Shown here: positions 1-7,962 of the stretch, one piece after another | Position numbering within the stretch: the stretch's first letter is position 1 | Layout: every line of letters begins with the position of its first letter | Origin: JAWWPY01 sp964412845 | GTDB lineage: Bacteria; Actinomycetota; Actinomycetes; Streptosporangiales; Streptosporangiaceae | Assembly (NCBI GenBank): GCA_964412845.1 | Contig: CAYPQM010000002.1 | Coordinates: 1-64,000, forward strand | DNA length: 64,000 nt | Reading direction: 5' to 3' | Notes under the pieces: generated by a model | What the model saw: only the letters and a program-made list of their open reading frames with translations | The model's database searches: none | What the model was told of the DNA's origin: nothing | Made by a program: the position numbers and the translations under genes

Positions 1-26
1 GGCGTGGCCGTCCGTGATGTCGTGCA

Positions 27-1277
27 CTAGCGGGCCGCCGCGGTGTCGGAGCCGTCCTCGGCCAGGTCGTGGAGCTGACGGTAGAGCTCCTGGGTGGCCT
101 TGTGGACGTCGCGGGCGAGGGAGTCGCTGGGCTCGGGCAGGCCGTATCGAGACCCTCCGATCGCTTCGACCAGGGCGGCCGCGGTCGGTGGGACACCGGT
201 GCTCAGGAGGAGATAGCGGTAGGACGGGAACGCGCGGGCGACCAGGTCGTGGAGCTCGGCTGTGGCCTTGCGGATGTCGCGGGCGCGGGACGGCCCGAGT
301 TCGCCCATGCCTGCTTGCTTGATCGCTTCGGCCAGGACCGGGGCGGTCGGGGTGGTGCCGGTGGTCTCGGAGAGGTGCCGATAGATCGGAAGGACGTCGA
401 GGGCCCACTGGGCGGTGTTCCGGCGGACGGCGGCGCCGGCGGTGCTCCAGTCGTAGACGGTGGCGCCGCTGTCGGCGCCGACGTCGGCGGTCTGCGGCTT
501 GCCGGCGGTCGGCGCCGCGTCGGCGGCGGTCGGCGCGTGGTCGGCGGCGGGTGCCGACGTCGGCACCGGCGGTGCCGTCGGCGCCGCATCGGCGGTCGGC
601 ACCCGATCGGCGGTCGGCGGGGCGTCGGCGGCGAGCGCCGACGTCGGCACCGGGCGTGCCGTTGGCGTCGGCACCCGATCGGCGGCGGGGCGGCTGTCGG
701 CGGGGGCGGTCCGGGTGCGGTCGGCGCCAACGGGGGCGTGCCAGTCGGCGGTCGCGGTCGGCGCCTGGTCGGCGGTGCCGGTGTCGGCGGGTGCCGAGGG
801 GAGTTCGGCGGGGGCGCCGCCGGCGGCGAGGCGGTAGAGGTGGACGAGCCGGTCGGCGATGTAGACCGGCAGAGCCGTGACGGTGATCAGGAGGGTGACT
901 TCAACCCAGGCGGGAATCTTGTTCCCGGCGAGGGTGAGGGTGTGGAACACGGTGTTGGCGGCGACGGTGATGATGAGTGCCCGGCGAGTGTTGCCGATCA
1001 CCTCGGCGTGCTTGGGGTGTGTGCGGGGGATGTTGGCCCCGAAGATGATCGCGGTGATGGCGTAGCCGTCGATGACGGCGGGCAGCAGCCAGGCCAGTGA
1101 GGCCGGAGCCTTGGCCATGATGGCGATCTTGAAAAGTGCGGGCGCGGACCATGCCTCGGCGCAGGCGAGCGCGAAGACGACGCCGATCAGGACGACCCAG
1201 CGTGCCCTGCGCGACACGGGTGGTAGCTCCTGTGGCGCGTGCGAAGTCGTGCGGGCGCTACCGTTGTGGGTGTTCAC
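27..1277 (-). CDS. DUF2637 (SpdB-like) membrane protein
   Basis: The 416-residue product has four hydrophobic helices at roughly residues 25-45, 55-80, 99-117 and 125-147. A long Ala/Pro/Thr/Asp-rich linker follows (about 150-300), then a helical C-terminal region containing two similar segments (YRHL... and YRYL...). This is the layout of DUF2637 proteins, which in Streptomyces plasmids and AICEs sit beside transfer genes and resemble Spd (spread) proteins; the transfer role is inferred. I chose the GTG at 1277, which follows GGGAG by 4 bases. A GTG at 1217 with a more distant AGGAG is an alternative. A CTATAGCG half-site lies just upstream, so the GntR regulator at 2943 may control it. Confidence 0.75.
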   Translation of the reverse strand: MNTHNGSARTTSHAPQELPPVSRRARWVVLIGVVFALACAEAWSAPALFKIAIMAKAPASLAWLLPAVIDGYAITAIIFGANIPRTHPKHAEVIGNTRRALIITVAANTVFHTLTLAGNKIPAWVEVTLLITVTALPVYIADRLVHLYRLAAGGAPAELPSAPADTGTADQAPTATADWHAPVGADRTRTAPADSRPAADRVPTPTARPVPTSALAADAPPTADRVPTADAAPTAPPVPTSAPAADHAPTAADAAPTAGKPQTADVGADSGATVYDWSTAGAAVRRNTAQWALDVLPIYRHLSETTGTTPTAPVLAEAIKQAGMGELGPSRARDIRKATAELHDLVARAFPSYRYLLLSTGVPPTAAALVEAIGGSRYGLPEPSDSLARDVHKATQELYRQLHDLAEDGSDTAAAR

Positions 1278-1285
1278 GTCGCTCC

Positions 1286-1293
1286 CTATAGCG
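1286..1293. promoter_or_regulatory. Half-operator for the GntR regulator (candidate)
   Basis: CTATAGCG lies about 9 bp upstream of the DUF2637 start. It matches one half of the two full sites at 2824 and 3712. Only a half-site is visible, so this is weak evidence. Confidence 0.35.
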
Positions 1294-1307
1294 CGTGGAC
1301 GGCAAAG

Positions 1308-1337
1308 CCCGGTGGTGCCTTGGCACCGCCGGGTTTT
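1308..1337. terminator. Hairpin terminator
   Basis: A 12-bp stem (one G-T pair), CCCGGTGGTGCC/GGCACCGCCGGG, with a 2-nt loop is followed by TTTT on the plus strand. It lies downstream of the leftward operon ending at 1487. Confidence 0.6.
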
Positions 1338-1486
1338 GTCTGTATCCCGTAGCCACCATATCCCCGAGCCGATCTGATGCAGGGCTCTTATTCCAGACGG
1401 TCCGCTGGAGGTCCTTGCTGGAGGGGTATGGGCCCGGCCGCCGCACCGGGATACAGATAGGGGGACGCGGCGGCCGAGTTCGTGGG

Positions 1487-1597
1487 CTACACGCTGGCGG
1501 TCAGCGCGATCGCGCACGCGATGGCGCAGATCACGGCGACGGCGATCATCAGCGGTAGCGCGTGGGGTGCCGGCGGGCGCCGGTGGGCGGTGCTCAC
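1487..1597 (-). CDS. Small single-pass membrane protein
   Basis: The 36-residue peptide has a short basic, Pro-rich N-terminus and one hydrophobic helix (LMIAVAVICAIACAIAL). Its GTG start overlaps the stop of the ATP-binding protein gene in a GTGA junction, which is the main support for it being translated. Function is unknown. Tiny membrane proteins of this kind are common in actinomycete plasmid transfer regions. Confidence 0.5.
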   Translation of the reverse strand: MSTAHRRPPAPHALPLMIAVAVICAIACAIALTASV

Positions 1598-2115
1598 GGC
1601 TGGTCCACGGCCAGGACGGCGCGGACGGTCTTGGTGTCGCCCTCGCGGTAGGTGGTGACGGCCTCGGCGCGGGCGGCGACGTCGAGCAGGCCGCGGCCGT
1701 GGGAGGCGAAACGGTCGTCGTCGGGGTCGGCGTCGGGGTCGTCGAGCCAGGCCAGGGCGTGGTCGGTCCAGGCCGCGGCGCAGGGCCAGACGGGCATGTG
1801 GTCGGCGTCGGGGTCGGTGACCTCGATGACGACGGAGCAGCCGATCACGGTGAGGCGCAGCTCGATGGTGCCGCCGGGACCGGGCCACGTGGCGTGGCGG
1901 TCGGCGTTGGACACGAGCGCGTCGACGATCTGGACCAGGTCGTCGGCCGCCCTTATGGGCAGCTGGTGGTGGTGGGCGAAGCCGGCGGCGACCATGCGGC
2001 TGTAGGCGATCGGCTCGATCGCGTCGCGCGCGATGGAGCTCTGCAGGACGGCGCCGTGCAGCAGCCGGTGCGCGGCGGCCGCGGGGGCGGCCTTCGGCAT
2101 GGTGCTGAGTCTCAT
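1594..2115 (-). CDS. Histidine-kinase-like ATPase domain protein (anti-sigma type)
   Basis: The 173-residue protein looks like a stand-alone HATPase_c domain. It has an N-box-like region (DLVQIVDALVSNADRHA, about 66-82) and a G-box-like ASHGRGLLDVAARA segment near 138-151. Such single-domain proteins are abundant in Streptomyces as RsbW/SpoIIAB-type anti-sigma factors or partners of conservons. The ATG at 2115 gives an ATGA overlap with the DUF6907-like gene, so the two are translationally coupled. The target sigma factor is not identifiable here. Confidence 0.75.
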   Translation of the reverse strand: MRLSTMPKAAPAAAAHRLLHGAVLQSSIARDAIEPIAYSRMVAAGFAHHHQLPIRAADDLVQIVDALVSNADRHATWPGPGGTIELRLTVIGCSVVIEVTDPDADHMPVWPCAAAWTDHALAWLDDPDADPDDDRFASHGRGLLDVAARAEAVTTYREGDTKTVRAVLAVDQP

Positions 2116-2567
2116 AAGGCACCGCCCGTCCGGCCGCGCTTGACCGCGGTGAGGATCATCGCGGCGAACGCTTCGGCCTCGTCGAGGTCCATGTCGTGGT
2201 CGCCGCCGTCGTTGAAGCACAGCTGGATGGCTGGCGGCGCGCCGTTCTCGGCGGTGAGGTGGATGTCGGCGGAACGCACGGCGGTGGCCGCGGGTCCGGC
2301 ATCGGTGATGGTCAGGCGGGTGCTGGTGGCGTGGACGCCGCTGTCGGCGTCGTGGTCGTTGCACCAGGTGGGGCAGGCGGTTCGCGGTCGCGGCATGACG
2401 TGGGTCATCGCTCCGAGATCGTCCGGCATGTCGTCATCCTCAGACTCCGATTGTGCTGACCGATTGCTAACGACGTTCCCCGCGTCGGATACACGCATCA
2501 GGGCTTTGAGATACGTCTTTCGCCCGGTCAGGTTGGCCGGCCCCAGGACTATGCGCTGGGCCGTCAT
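2112..2567 (-). CDS. DUF6907-like protein
   Basis: The 151-residue protein contains the CPTWCNDHD signature near residues 65-73, an Ala/Thr-rich beta segment, and an acidic C-terminus (LDEAEAFAAMIL). This matches DUF6907 proteins that are frequent in Streptomyces mobile elements. It is coupled by 4-bp overlaps to the HTH gene upstream and the ATPase gene downstream. No enzymatic role is known. Confidence 0.7.
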   Translation of the reverse strand: MTAQRIVLGPANLTGRKTYLKALMRVSDAGNVVSNRSAQSESEDDDMPDDLGAMTHVMPRPRTACPTWCNDHDADSGVHATSTRLTITDAGPAATAVRSADIHLTAENGAPPAIQLCFNDGGDHDMDLDEAEAFAAMILTAVKRGRTGGAL

Positions 2568-2773
2568 CGCGACACGCCCTTGCGCGGCGTGACGATCGCG
2601 GCGATCTGGCTCTGCGGGATCCGGATCCGGCCGGTCGGGGTCTCCCAGTAGGTGATGAGGCCGCCCTTGGCCCAGCGGCGGACGGTTCCGCGGTCGACCT
2701 CGAACGCCTCGGCTGCCTGGGCGCAGGAAAGCGAGGGCTCATCGCGGCCGGGCGGGGAGCTGGTGACGTCCAT
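2564..2773 (-). CDS. Excisionase-like helix-turn-helix protein
   Basis: The 69-residue protein fits the MerR/HTH_17 excisionase fold: AAEAFEVDRGTVRRWAKGG (about 20-38), then a wing (TGRIRIPQSQIAAI). It could act as a recombination directionality factor or as a regulator. It is the first gene of the leftward operon and lies just downstream of a full GntR operator (2824-2840), so it is probably repressed by the protein encoded at 2943. Confidence 0.75.
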   Translation of the reverse strand: MDVTSSPPGRDEPSLSCAQAAEAFEVDRGTVRRWAKGGLITYWETPTGRIRIPQSQIAAIVTPRKGVSR

Positions 2774-2823
2774 CGGCGGTCGTCCTCACGTCGGGGTGGT
2801 TGCTGTGTTTGATGCAACCGTAG

Positions 2824-2840
2824 CGCTATGGTGCTATAGC
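2824..2840. promoter_or_regulatory. GntR operator 1
   Basis: CGCTATGGTGCTATAGC lies about 50 bp upstream of the excisionase-like gene. The same 17-mer differing at two central bases occurs before the GntR gene (3712). The core GCTATAGC is palindromic. Confidence 0.65.
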
Positions 2841-2886
2841 GTCAATGCGGCTAGCGTGATCGCGCGCCGGTTTCGACGCAACAGAA

Positions 2887-2911
2887 AAGCCCCGGAGCAT
2901 ATCCGGGGCTT
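2887..2911 (-). terminator. Terminator of the GntR gene
   Basis: A 10-bp perfect stem AAGCCCCGGA/TCCGGGGCTT with a 5-nt loop is followed by TTTTCTGTT on the minus strand, 31 bp after the GntR stop. Confidence 0.8.
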
Positions 2912-2942
2912 GCAACGCTCAATTGATATGAAGGGCAGGCGC

Positions 2943-3680
2943 CTAATCGTGAACAGGGAGGTCGTATTCGAGGCGGTACCTGTTGCCGCCGAAGACCATC
3001 TCCAGCGCTTCGACGGGTCGGTCGTCGTCGGTCCAGGTCATCCGCAGCAGCCGAAAGACCGGCACGCCGGTCTGGAGCCTGAGGGTCTCGATCTCGTACG
3101 ACGTCGGCATGCGGGCGTCGACCCATTCCCGGGACCGGCGCGGTGGGTAGCCCAGGCTGCGCAGGGCCGTCGGAACGCCGCCAGCCAGCTTCACGTGGCG
3201 GCCCAGCTTCGTCCCGCCGGCGATTTCAATCGGCAGGTGGGAGACCGCGATCTCAAGAATCTCGTCGCCCTCGCGCATGTGCCGTGTGCGCCTGACAGCG
3301 GGTTCACCCGGATCGAGACCCAGCAGCTCGGCGATCTCGTCCGGGGGTGCCACCTCGGTAACCTCGATAAGGTCCGTGACAGCGTTGTAGGAGGCTGGCG
3401 CGCCCGGAACGACCGGGGAGACGTGATCTGCCGACCGGCTGATCTTTCGCCGGACCTCGCGCACGAAGACGCCGACGCCGGGGCGGGTCTCCACGAGCCC
3501 GGCCGCCTTGAGCGGCCGCAGGGCCTTCTGGACGGTGGCGTTCGCGATGCCGTAGGTCCGCATCAGCTCGTTCACGGACGGGATGGGCGCGCCGGGCGGG
3601 ATCTCCCCCTTCTCAATCTTCGCCCGCAGGTCGTTGGCTACCCGCAGGTAGGCCGCCGGACCGCTGTCCCACTCGGACAT
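2943..3680 (-). CDS. GntR-family regulator with UTRA domain (KorSA/HutC type)
   Basis: The 245-residue protein has an N-terminal winged helix (DLRAKIEKGEIPPGAPIPSV through NATVQKALRPLKAAGLVETRPG, about 15-70). A C-terminal UTRA ligand-binding domain follows (about 95-240). HutC-type GntR proteins act as Kor-style repressors of transfer and replication genes in Streptomyces AICEs such as pSAM2. I chose ATG 3680 because GGGAG lies 8 bases upstream; GTG 3698 is an alternative. Its own promoter carries CGCTATGCCGCTATAGC, so autoregulation is likely. Confidence 0.85.
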   Translation of the reverse strand: MSEWDSGPAAYLRVANDLRAKIEKGEIPPGAPIPSVNELMRTYGIANATVQKALRPLKAAGLVETRPGVGVFVREVRRKISRSADHVSPVVPGAPASYNAVTDLIEVTEVAPPDEIAELLGLDPGEPAVRRTRHMREGDEILEIAVSHLPIEIAGGTKLGRHVKLAGGVPTALRSLGYPPRRSREWVDARMPTSYEIETLRLQTGVPVFRLLRMTWTDDDRPVEALEMVFGGNRYRLEYDLPVHD

Positions 3681-3711
3681 CGCCGCCACTCCCGCCACGC
3701 TCGCAATGCGA

Positions 3712-3728
3712 CGCTATGCCGCTATAGC
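3712..3728. promoter_or_regulatory. GntR operator 2 (autoregulatory)
   Basis: CGCTATGCCGCTATAGC lies about 30 bp upstream of the GntR start and matches the site at 2824 in 15 of 17 positions. A further GCATAGC follows at 3730. Confidence 0.65.
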
Positions 3729-3986
3729 AGCATAGCCCACTACGCAGGGGCTCCCAGGTGCTGTGGGTGCCGAGACCCCCCGGACGAGTCGAACGCAAGA
3801 AGGCCGGCCCCGAAGGACCGGCCCACGGACCGGCGAGCTGTCACTCGCCGATCAGACGCTCCCCCAATGCCGCGAAGCAAGGAGACCGTTCAGTGCTCAC
3901 TGTAGCAACAGGACGCTGCCCCGCCAGGGCGGTTCCGTGAGGAACAGCGCACTGCGGCGGGTCCGGCATGCCGCCGGAGGCCCCGC

Positions 3987-5000
3987 GTGAAGATCATGAA
4001 GCCGGTACCGGACGGAACCGGCTGGGTAGCCATCCCAAACGCCACGGCGCGGGACACCCAGCTCGACCGCCGGGCCCTCGGCCTGCTGGTCGAGATCCTG
4101 TCCTTCCCCGACGGCTGGGAGATGAACGCCGACAGCCTCGCCACCGACGGCACCGAGGGCCGCAACGCCGTGCGCGCCGCCATGCGGAAGCTCGAGGATG
4201 CCGGCTACGTCGTCCACATCCGCCACCGCGGCGACCGCGGACGCTGGCTGACCGCAGCGTTCGCGGGCAACTCCCCTGCGGCGGCGCGCGCCGCCGCAGA
4301 CGCGTGGCTGGAGCAGAATCCGGACGCGGCAGAGACACAAACGCCCAGGTCGGACCGAGGTACAGGAAACGGGGCGTCGGCCAACGGGGCGTCGGTGGAG
4401 GGGGCGTCGGCCGACGGGGTGTCGGCCAACCGGGCGTTCTATGAAAGAAGGGAGCCAAAGAAGGTGCCAAAGAAGGTCTCTAACACGTCCCCACCTGCGG
4501 CCCCGGCTCCCTCTCCCTCTCCCCCGGCTGCACCGGCGACTACGACCGTGGCCGAGCCAGACGGCGGAGAGAGGGGAAACCCATCGCCGTGGCTGCCACA
4601 ACTCGATCCCGTCGCCGACGTCGTTGATGCCTGGGCCAAGGCCCGGGCCGAAACCGGCATGCCCGCGATGGCCAGCGAGCGAAGCCGGGTCCGATCCGGC
4701 GCCGTCGAGCTGCTCGGCGCAGGGCACGACGTCGCCTACCTGGCCCGGGTGGCATCCTGGATGGCCAGCGCGCATCCGGGCTGGTCAGACCTCGGGAGAG
4801 CTCGCACCGCCCCCGGCGCGCCGCTATTCGGTCACGGGCAGACGGCCGCCGTACCCGCGCCACGCCAGGACCGGCCTCCGTGTGTCGCGGATGCCTGCCG
4901 TGGCTGCGATCACGATGAATGCAATCGCAACGGGTTCCTGATCCACAGCGATCTCGGCGTCCGCTGCCCGTGCTGGTTCGTCCCGGAAGCGAGGTTCTAA
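3987..5000 (+). CDS. Replication-initiator-like winged-helix protein with tandem repeats
   Basis: The 337-residue protein begins with a winged helix typical of phage/plasmid initiators (LDRRALGLLVEILSF... then EGRNAVRAAMRKLEDAGYVV, about 28-75). A low-complexity linker with five pentapeptide repeats of NGASA type follows (about 128-152). The C-terminus is Cys-rich (CVADACRGCDHDECNRNG... CPCW). The GTG start at 3987 follows GGAGG by 6 bases. The repeats are encoded by five 15-bp tandem units, followed by an A-rich stretch, so the gene may contain its own origin. A helper role in plasmid or phage replication is inferred; a transcriptional regulator is the alternative. Confidence 0.7.
   Translation: MKIMKPVPDGTGWVAIPNATARDTQLDRRALGLLVEILSFPDGWEMNADSLATDGTEGRNAVRAAMRKLEDAGYVVHIRHRGDRGRWLTAAFAGNSPAAARAAADAWLEQNPDAAETQTPRSDRGTGNGASANGASVEGASADGVSANRAFYERREPKKVPKKVSNTSPPAAPAPSPSPPAAPATTTVAEPDGGERGNPSPWLPQLDPVADVVDAWAKARAETGMPAMASERSRVRSGAVELLGAGHDVAYLARVASWMASAHPGWSDLGRARTAPGAPLFGHGQTAAVPAPRQDRPPCVADACRGCDHDECNRNGFLIHSDLGVRCPCWFVPEARF
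4368..4442 (+). repeat. Five tandem 15-bp repeats inside initiator-like gene
   Basis: Units start at 4368, 4383, 4398, 4413 and 4428. The first four are close to AACGGGGCGTCGGCC and the fifth is degenerate. They are followed by a locally A-rich segment containing GCCAAAGAAGGT twice (4454-4477). Confidence 0.8.
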
Positions 5001-5002
5001 CC

Positions 5003-5527
5003 ATGGAGTACGAGCCCACCGGATCGCGCCCGTGCCACCGCGGGGAATGCGAACGCCACCACCACCCGCCGTGCAACCAGGGCTGGATCAGCGTCGATCG
5101 CGTGTGCCCGTGCTGGTCGGCCCGGCGGCGTCTGGTCGTGAACCACAGCGGGCCGCCGGACCAGGCGCCGCCCGCGCCGATGCCTGCGAGCATCCGGGCG
5201 GCCTGGAACACGGCCCGGGCCGACGCGCGCCCGCTGCCGCAGTCCGGACCGTCGCGGCGCCCGGATCCGGCGAGCAGTCCCCCGCCGGTACCGGGGCCGC
5301 TTGATCCCCGCGGCGCCGAGGTGGTGAGCCGCCTCAGCCTCGATCCGGCGCCGGCCGGTCCGCTACTGCGGCGGCTGGTCGGCGCCGTCGCGGCAGCCCT
5401 GGATCAGGGGTGGACCGTCGAGGATCTCGTGCAGCTGCTGGACGCCGACCGGGATCCGGACCGTGAGCCGGTCCGGTACTGGATCTGGCGGCTCGGCTGG
5501 ATCGGGCCGGCGCTTGATGCACGCTGA
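5003..5527 (+). CDS. Cys/His-rich hypothetical protein
   Basis: The 174-residue protein starts 2 bp after the initiator-like gene. It opens with a Cys/His cluster (CHRGECERHHHPPCNQGW... VCPCW, about 10-36) that resembles the C-terminal cluster of the upstream protein. The shared pattern is C-N-x-G-x-I, then V/R-CPCW, so both probably bind zinc. A Pro-rich linker and a helical domain (about 105-174) follow. The adjacency and shared motif suggest a common role. I do not recognise a family. Confidence 0.6.
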   Translation: MEYEPTGSRPCHRGECERHHHPPCNQGWISVDRVCPCWSARRRLVVNHSGPPDQAPPAPMPASIRAAWNTARADARPLPQSGPSRRPDPASSPPPVPGPLDPRGAEVVSRLSLDPAPAGPLLRRLVGAVAAALDQGWTVEDLVQLLDADRDPDREPVRYWIWRLGWIGPALDAR

Positions 5528-5552
5528 CGGTGGGCGGCATCTGTCGACTGGG

Positions 5553-6176
5553 CTACACCTTCCAGTCCAGGATCGTGGACTCGATGCTGTACTCGATCCG
5601 TACCGGATTGCCGGTCTGCGCGGCGGGAATGTCGAAGGGGATCAGGCCCGTTCGGCACTGGCCGGTCTTCACGGCAGCCGTGTCGCTGTCGTTGGGATAC
5701 AGCGGCTTGGGAAAGTCGCGAGGGCTGTACGCGCTGAGCGGTTGGACTCCGGCACCATCGGCGAAGATCAGGCTCCAGTACGTCCAGCTCAGCGCAGACA
5801 CGCCACCCGGGGGCGACTTCAGACAGGTGGTCACGCTGATCGTGGCGATCCGGTCGGCGGCGGGCACCAGGTCACCGTTCGCTCCGGCCTTGCGCGCGGT
5901 GTAGGCGCCGGCGGCGAACGTCACTGTCGTGCCGTCGGAATCGGTGAACGTCTGCACCGTGCCGCTGGCGGGATCGGCGGACATGGAACTGGTCGGCGCC
6001 GTCGCCGCGGCGGTGGCGGCCGGGGCCGACGTGGCCGCCGCGGCCGATGTCGGCGGCGCACTGCTCGACGTCGGCACGATCGCCGCGACGGGATGAGAGG
6101 GGTGGCTGCTGGAGCATGAGGTCAGTACGGCGGCGGCCAGGACCGCAGCCGTAGCTATTCGAGGTCGACGGGTCAC
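5553..6176 (-). CDS. Lipoprotein, DUF4352-like
   Basis: The 207-residue protein begins (GTG 6176) with a signal sequence ending in the lipobox LTSC (about 15-19). A Ser/Ala/Thr-rich linker follows, then a beta-rich domain of about 125 residues with one internal cysteine (TTCLKSP) and another near KTGQC. This layout resembles Streptomyces DUF4352 lipoproteins. It is convergent with the 5003 gene. Exposure on the outer face of the membrane is inferred from the lipobox. Confidence 0.7.
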   Translation of the reverse strand: MTRRPRIATAAVLAAAVLTSCSSSHPSHPVAAIVPTSSSAPPTSAAAATSAPAATAAATAPTSSMSADPASGTVQTFTDSDGTTVTFAAGAYTARKAGANGDLVPAADRIATISVTTCLKSPPGGVSALSWTYWSLIFADGAGVQPLSAYSPRDFPKPLYPNDSDTAAVKTGQCRTGLIPFDIPAAQTGNPVRIEYSIESTILDWKV

Positions 6177-6272
6177 GCACCGACCGTAGCCGCGCGTCTG
6201 TGCTGTGACTGGCCGAATCGGGAAACTACCGCCGTCGCTTCCCCGCCAGTCGGTCGGCCACTCACTTGGGTG

Positions 6273-6410
6273 ATGGACGTGTCGCCACAGCGCGTCTCGC
6301 AGCTGCTGCGCGCGCACACCACGACCACGGCAACCATGGCGAGCACGACCACGCTGGCCTCAGCGGCAGCGCTACTCATGACGCTAATGCTCAACCTCTT
6401 CCGCGACTGA
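6273..6410 (+). CDS. Possible 45-residue membrane peptide
   Basis: An ATG-initiated frame encodes an amphipathic N-terminus followed by a hydrophobic helix (LASAAALLMTLMLNLF). No strong ribosome site is visible and the opposite strand also reads as hydrophobic, so this is tentative. Confidence 0.3.
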   Translation: MDVSPQRVSQLLRAHTTTTATMASTTTLASAAALLMTLMLNLFRD

Positions 6411-6537
6411 TGCGCCAGGCCCTCGCCCGCTTACGTTCTGTCACCGGCTCGCAGTAGCCTGACGCCGTCGGCCACTGGCGGCCTTAAGCCCGTCGGAGCC
6501 GTCCGTTTCCAACCCGATTCGGCTCTGGAGGACAGGC

Positions 6538-6690
6538 ATGGGCGCACACGGCCGCGATGACAAGGACGACGACGAGGACGTTCCGCAGGACACGGACGAT
6601 GAGGTCCACCGCGGCGTCTCCAGCTCCGGCAAGGGCAAGCACGGCGGCGGCGCGGACGGCGATGACAAGGACGAGGACGAGGACGACTGA
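6538..6690 (+). CDS. Asp-rich small peptide, candidate RiPP precursor
   Basis: The 50-residue peptide is extremely acidic: about 20 Asp, several Glu, and clusters such as DDKDDDED and GDDKDEDEDD around a Gly/Ser/Lys segment. CTGGAGGA lies 6-8 bases before the ATG. Its stop overlaps the start of the methyltransferase by one base (TGATG), so the two are co-translated. PIMT-homologue-modified RiPPs (imiditides, FxLD and lanthipeptide/graspetide systems) pair a precursor with an isoaspartyl-methyltransferase homologue in this way. The substrate role is inferred; no FxLD motif is present. Confidence 0.65.
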   Translation: MGAHGRDDKDDDEDVPQDTDDEVHRGVSSSGKGKHGGGADGDDKDEDEDD

Positions 6691-7880
6691 TGCGGCCCGG
6701 CTGGCGTCCCCTGCACGACGCTCTCACCGAACAGCTCATCGCTGACGGCGCCGATTTCCTCGTCGACCCGGCGTGGCGTGCGGCATGGGACGCCAGCCCC
6801 CGCCACCTGTTCATCCCCGACGACGTCTGGCTGAAGGACGGTGCGGCCTACCGGGCGGTATCCGCCGGAGACGCCGGCTTCGACTGGTTGCAGCTGGTGT
6901 ACTCCGACCAGTACGTCACCGTCCAGGTCGACGACGGCCAGACCGAACACGCTCCCGGGGCGGTCGGCGCCCGGGCCACGAGCTCGGCATCGGAACCGGC
7001 GCTCGTGGCCCGCATGCTCCACCTGGCCGAGCTCAAGCCGGGACAGCGCGTGCTGGAGGTCGGGGCCGGCGTCGGCTGGTCGAGCTCCATCACCGCGGCG
7101 TACGTCGGAGACGCCGGCGTCGTCGCCGTCGAGATAGACCCCGCGCTCGCCGTGGGAGCCGCGGCACGCGCCCGCCGGGCCGGCCGCAGCCACCTCATCG
7201 CCACCGGCGACGGCCTGGCCGGGTGGCCGCGGCGCGCGCCGTTCGATCGGATCGTGCTCACCTGCGCTGTTGCGAAGGTCCCGGCCGAGCTGATCGCGCA
7301 GACCGCGCCGGGTGGCATGCTGCTGGTGCCGTACTCCAGCTCCGGCTACGGCGGCGCGATGGCGCTGCTCACCGCCGACGGGCACGGCGGCGCCGCCGGG
7401 CCGTTCGTCGCCGAGGCGCACATGATGCAGTCCCGAAGCCAACGCGTCGGCTACGTCCCCCTCAGCCGCGAGCCGGTGCGCGAGCGCACCTCGGAGCTTC
7501 CGGTGGAGGCGTTCGACAGCTGGCCAGCGCGGACGCTGCTTGAGCTGGCCATCCCGGACCTGGTGGCCCAGCCGCCGCGGCGCCGTGCCGACGGCTGGCT
7601 GTGGATGACCGTGCGCACCCCCGACGGGTCGAAGGCCTCGGCGGCCGTGCTGCCGCCGCCCGGCGAGGCCACGGACAGTACGTACGACGTCTACGAGTAC
7701 GGGCCGCGCCGTCTGTGGGCCGAGCTGGAAGACGCCTGGTCGACGTGGCTGTCGGCGGGCCGGCCGGCGCTCCAGGACCACGTCCTGGCCGTTGACGCGG
7801 ACGGCCGGCACCGGGTCGTCACCCAGAAGGGGGAAACCGTCGCGTCAGGGGTCCCCGCCATGACTGCGCCAGTAGCCTGA
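6690..7880 (+). CDS. Protein-L-isoaspartate O-methyltransferase homologue
   Basis: The 396-residue protein has the PIMT SAM-binding core: SSASEPALVARML (about 98-110), motif I VLEVGAGVGWSSS (121-133), and IVLTCAVAKVPAEL with APGGMLLVPY later. It is nearly twice the length of housekeeping PIMT (about 210 residues) because of a C-terminal domain of some 170 residues. This is the size of PIMT homologues in RiPP loci rather than of repair enzymes. The predicted reaction is methylation of Asp side chains, possibly leading to aspartimide or isoaspartate in the adjacent peptide. The pair ends at the hairpin at 7963. Confidence 0.8.
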   Translation: MRPGWRPLHDALTEQLIADGADFLVDPAWRAAWDASPRHLFIPDDVWLKDGAAYRAVSAGDAGFDWLQLVYSDQYVTVQVDDGQTEHAPGAVGARATSSASEPALVARMLHLAELKPGQRVLEVGAGVGWSSSITAAYVGDAGVVAVEIDPALAVGAAARARRAGRSHLIATGDGLAGWPRRAPFDRIVLTCAVAKVPAELIAQTAPGGMLLVPYSSSGYGGAMALLTADGHGGAAGPFVAEAHMMQSRSQRVGYVPLSREPVRERTSELPVEAFDSWPARTLLELAIPDLVAQPPRRRADGWLWMTVRTPDGSKASAAVLPPPGEATDSTYDVYEYGPRRLWAELEDAWSTWLSAGRPALQDHVLAVDADGRHRVVTQKGETVASGVPAMTAPVA

Positions 7881-7962
7881 GAGTGCTGCGGGCCCCGGTA
7901 CGGACCCCCGAGCGTGCCGGGCCGCAGCAGCCAAGGGTCCAGCGGGGACAGCTGACTCATCA

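Noticed and set aside
480..830. GTCGGCGCC-type repeats as iterons
   Set aside because: They encode the Ala/Pro/Thr/Asp-rich linker of the DUF2637 protein, are irregular in length, and show no palindromes or DnaA boxes.
2652..3905. A 417-residue plus-strand open frame
   Set aside because: It is antisense to the GntR and excisionase-like genes and runs through their operators and terminator.
6173..6394. A hydrophobic minus-strand open frame of 73 residues
   Set aside because: It overlaps the lipoprotein start region and has no ribosome site; the plus-strand peptide at 6273 is only slightly better and is listed as tentative.
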